Part shown: positions 61,814 to 64,000 of the stretch, piece by piece
How the letters are laid out: every line of letters begins with the position of its first letter
How positions within the stretch are numbered: the first letter of the stretch is position 1
Source: Luteimicrobium subarcticum
GTDB lineage: Bacteria; Actinomycetota; Actinomycetes; Actinomycetales; Cellulomonadaceae
Reading direction: 5' to 3'
Assembly (NCBI RefSeq): GCF_002798015.1
Contig: NZ_PGTZ01000007.1
Location: forward strand, 310,001 to 374,000
Length of the DNA: 64,000 nucleotides
The notes under the pieces: model-generated
Databases searched by the model: none
The model's input: only the letters and a program-made list of their open reading frames with translations
What the model was told of the DNA's origin: nothing
Position numbers and translations under genes: made by a program

Positions 61814-63264
61814 CCGGGCAGGACCCTCGCACCGCACCGGACGCCCCCGACGCTGCCGTGTCGGACCCCGCCGCGCAGCGCGCCGCCGAGCACCTCGCCA
61901 CCCTCGTCCGCATCCCGACGGTCTCGTCGAGGGACGCGTCGCAGGTCGACCCCGCCGTCTTCGACCGTTTCGTCGCGACGCTCGCCGCCCTCTACCCGCG
62001 CACGCACGACGCGCTGACGCTCGAGCGCGTCGCCGGGCACGGCCTCCTGTTCCGCTGGGCCGGCACCGGCGGCGCGGACGGCGAGCGCTCGCCCGTCGTC
62101 CTCATGGCGCACTACGACGTCGTCCCCGTCGACGGGCTGCCGCAGCCCGTGGACGACCCGACGGCCGACGCGCCCGGCTGGAGCGACCCGCCGTTCGGGG
62201 GCGTCGTCCGGGACGGGGTGGTGCACGGACGCGGGACCCTCGACGACAAGGGGTCGCTCGTCGTCGTCCTCGAGGCCGTCGAGGCGCTGCTCGCGGACGG
62301 CTACCGGCCGCCGCGCGACGTGTACCTGTCGTTCGGGCACAACGAGGAGACGGCGGGCGACGCCGCGCAGGCCGCGGTCGACGTGTTGCGCGCGCGGGGC
62401 GTCACGCCGTGGTTCGTGCTCGACGAGGGCGGCGCGGTCGTGACGGGCGCGATGCCGGGCGTGTCGGCGCCGACCGCGGTCGTCGGCATCGCGGAGAAGG
62501 GCGTCCTCGACGTGTCGGTCGTCGCGACCGCCGAGGGCGGGCACGCCTCGACGCCCGTCCCCGGCGGGGCGCCGGCGCGTCTCGCCCGGGCGCTCACACG
62601 GATCGACCGGTACCGCTTCCCGGCACGCGTCTCGCCGCCCGTGCTCGCCCTCCTGCAGTCGCTCGCGGGCCACACCACCGGGTTCACGCGACACGTCTTC
62701 AAGAACGCCGGGACGCTCGGGCCCGTCGTCGCGCGCGTCCTCGCGTCACGCGGCGCCGAGACGAACGCGCTCGTGCGGACCACCGTCGCGATCACGCAGC
62801 TCGAGGGCAGCCCCGGCGCGAACGTCCTCGCGGCGACCGCCCGCGCGACCCTCAACGTCCGCGTCGCCACGGGAGACAGCGTCGAGCAGACCCTGTGGCG
62901 GCTGCGCAAGGTCGTGCGCGACCCCGGGGTGTCCCTCTCGATCGTCTCCTCGACCGAGCCGTCCCCGGTCTCGCCCGCACGCGGCCCGCAGTGGGACCTG
63001 CTCGGAGCGGCCCTCGGGGCGTCGTACCCCGACGCGGTGCTCGTGCCCTACCTCCAGCTCGGGGCGTCGGACTCGCGGCGGTTCTGCGCGATCGCCGAGC
63101 ACGTGTACCGGTTCTCGCCGTTCGACATGACGCCCGCGCAGCGCGCGTCCGTCCACGGCGTCGACGAGCACGTCACCGTCGCCGCGCTGGGCCGCGGCGT
63201 CACGTTCTACGCGGCGCTGCTGCGCGCGGTGCCCGACTCCGCGACGGCCGCGCCGGAGGCCTGA
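61810..63264 (+). CDS. M20 family metallopeptidase (CPS1/dipeptidase-like)
   Basis: 484 aa. Zinc and catalytic residues: LMAHYDVVPVD (His), HGRGTLDDKGSLVV (bridging Asp), SFGHNEETAGD (catalytic Glu and zinc Glu), LDEGG and the final SVHGVDEHV (His). A lid domain with EGGHASTPVPGG lies in the middle. Such M20 enzymes cleave dipeptides or N-acyl amino acids; the exact substrate is not evident. Start ATG 61810. Coupled to the MFS gene, which might import or export its product. Confidence 0.92.
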   Translation: MTGQDPRTAPDAPDAAVSDPAAQRAAEHLATLVRIPTVSSRDASQVDPAVFDRFVATLAALYPRTHDALTLERVAGHGLLFRWAGTGGADGERSPVVLMAHYDVVPVDGLPQPVDDPTADAPGWSDPPFGGVVRDGVVHGRGTLDDKGSLVVVLEAVEALLADGYRPPRDVYLSFGHNEETAGDAAQAAVDVLRARGVTPWFVLDEGGAVVTGAMPGVSAPTAVVGIAEKGVLDVSVVATAEGGHASTPVPGGAPARLARALTRIDRYRFPARVSPPVLALLQSLAGHTTGFTRHVFKNAGTLGPVVARVLASRGAETNALVRTTVAITQLEGSPGANVLAATARATLNVRVATGDSVEQTLWRLRKVVRDPGVSLSIVSSTEPSPVSPARGPQWDLLGAALGASYPDAVLVPYLQLGASDSRRFCAIAEHVYRFSPFDMTPAQRASVHGVDEHVTVAALGRGVTFYAALLRAVPDSATAAPEA

Positions 63265-63302
63265 GCCGCGCCTGTCGTCGCCTCTCGTCCTACGGTGACC
63301 GG

Positions 63303-64000
63303 GTGCGCCTCGTCACCTGGAACGTGCGGTCCCTCAAGCAGGACCGGGCCGCCGTCGTCGCCGTGCTCCGTGCCCTGGAGCCCGACGTCGTCGCGCTCCA
63401 GGAGGCGCCCAAGTGGTGGCGCGGCGCGCACCGGCTGCGCCGGCTCGCGGCCGACAGCGGGCTCGAGGTCGCGGTGCCTGCCGGCGTCCTCGGCGCCCGG
63501 ACGTGCGCGGTGCTCGTGCGGGCGGACGGGAGTCCCCCGGGCGACGGGCGCCGCCCGCCCGTCCGGCCCGTCCGTGTCGTGTCGTGGCGGGCCGTCCGGC
63601 TCCGGCTCCGCGTGACCGGTCGGCAGCACTGGTACCCGACGTTGCGCGGCGCGGCGCTCGCGGTCGTCCGGCCGGCCGACGGGCCGGACGTGGTGGTCGC
63701 GTCCGTGCACCTGTCCCTCGACCCGCGCGAGCGTGCCGAGCACCTCGGCGAGGTCGTCGCCGCGGTCCGCGCGGTCGCGCGCGGCGCAGCGGTGCCGGTG
63801 GACCGGGTCGTCGTCGCGGGGGACCTCAACGAGCCGCCCGGCGGGGAGGCGTGGCGGGCGCTCGCCGACGCGGGGTGGCGCGACCTCGCCGCCGACGACG
63901 CACCGACGTTCTCGACGACGAGCCCGCGCCGGCGGCTCGACGCGGTCCTCGCGGGGTCGACGCTGTCCGGCGCGGCGCGTCGCGTCGGGGGAGAGGGCGC
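63303..64000 (+). CDS. Endonuclease/exonuclease/phosphatase-family protein (3' truncated)
   Basis: Open to the window edge; about 232 codons seen. GTG 63303 begins RLVTWNVRSLK, the first EEP motif (metal-binding Asn), then PDVVALQEAPKWWRG (Glu), SVHLSLDP, VVVAGDLNEPPGG (Asp and Asn) and RRRLDAVLAG (the Asp before the final His). No signal peptide, so probably cytoplasmic, in contrast to the exported EEP enzyme at 5.8 kb. Could act on nucleic acid or phosphoesters. The final SDH motif would lie beyond the window. Confidence 0.88.
   Translation, partial: MRLVTWNVRSLKQDRAAVVAVLRALEPDVVALQEAPKWWRGAHRLRRLAADSGLEVAVPAGVLGARTCAVLVRADGSPPGDGRRPPVRPVRVVSWRAVRLRLRVTGRQHWYPTLRGAALAVVRPADGPDVVVASVHLSLDPRERAEHLGEVVAAVRAVARGAAVPVDRVVVAGDLNEPPGGEAWRALADAGWRDLAADDAPTFSTTSPRRRLDAVLAGSTLSGAARRVGGEG

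Noticed and set aside
1-64000. CRISPR array or transposon ends
   Set aside because: No regularly spaced repeats and no transposase or terminal inverted repeats were seen.

Overview
The window is very GC-rich (roughly 70% or more by eye) chromosomal DNA, mostly with GTG/ATG starts, 1-8 bp start/stop overlaps and a gene set typical of Actinomycetota. A mycothiol synthase (MshD), a BldC regulator, a DUF3073 protein, a PurF with an N-terminal propeptide and a Tad-pilus/Ssd cluster like Mycobacterium tuberculosis Rv3654c-Rv3661 all point to an actinobacterium. Secreted multidomain enzymes and overall style suggest Micrococcales, possibly Cellulomonas or a relative; the genus is inference. No insertion sequence, prophage, CRISPR array or rRNA was seen.

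Layout. 1-3.4 kb: end of a Dpp/Opp-type ABC importer operon (two permeases, two ATPases). 3.5-5.6 kb: RNB-domain ribonuclease and a small SCP-like protein. 5.8-11.7 kb: two large secreted phosphoesterases (ExeM/NucH-like nuclease and 5'-nucleotidase) with the same C-terminal domain and similar upstream 11-bp-spaced repeats. 11.8-15.4 kb: purF, purM, DUF3073, bldC. 15.4-16.7 kb: two small membrane proteins and a Glu-Asp-Phe tRNA cluster on the minus strand. 16.8-20.4 kb: metallopeptidase, CDF metal exporter, galE, a conserved small protein and a glycerophosphodiesterase. 20.5-23.3 kb: UDP-GlcNAc 2-epimerase plus a processive GT2 synthase, a likely exopolysaccharide pair. 23.3-31.3 kb: a possible small RNA, tRNA-Lys, HesB-like protein, M50 peptidase, MscS channel, flavin oxidoreductase, DEAD-box helicase, MsrB, MarR. 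31.4-37.8 kb: phosphate block (structured RNA candidate, Pho-box-like repeats, PhoU-like protein, PiT transporter, Nudix/phosphatase, polyphosphate kinase) and mshD. 37.9-45.9 kb: acetyl-CoA synthetase, HAD hydrolase and the Tad-type pilus/secretion locus, whose last gene has lost its stop. 45.9-54.3 kb: DUF1998 helicase, M18 aminopeptidase, an anchored protein of unknown role, and the H+-pumping pyrophosphatase. 54.5-64 kb: an ABC/FtsX-type exporter, DUF2207 protein, MFS exporter, M20 peptidase and a truncated EEP-family gene.

A phosphorus theme runs through the window: secreted nuclease and nucleotidase, glycerophosphodiesterase, PiT with its PhoU-like partner, polyphosphate kinase, a MutT1-like Nudix protein and a membrane pyrophosphatase. 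Three of these loci carry 11-bp-phased GTTCACC-like repeats resembling PhoP boxes. The strongest unexplained noncoding signals are a predicted three-way-junction RNA before the PiT operon (31402-31489) and a compact promoter/C6-loop hairpin/terminator unit at 23346-23435. All calls are from reading the sequence; no database search or folding program was run.
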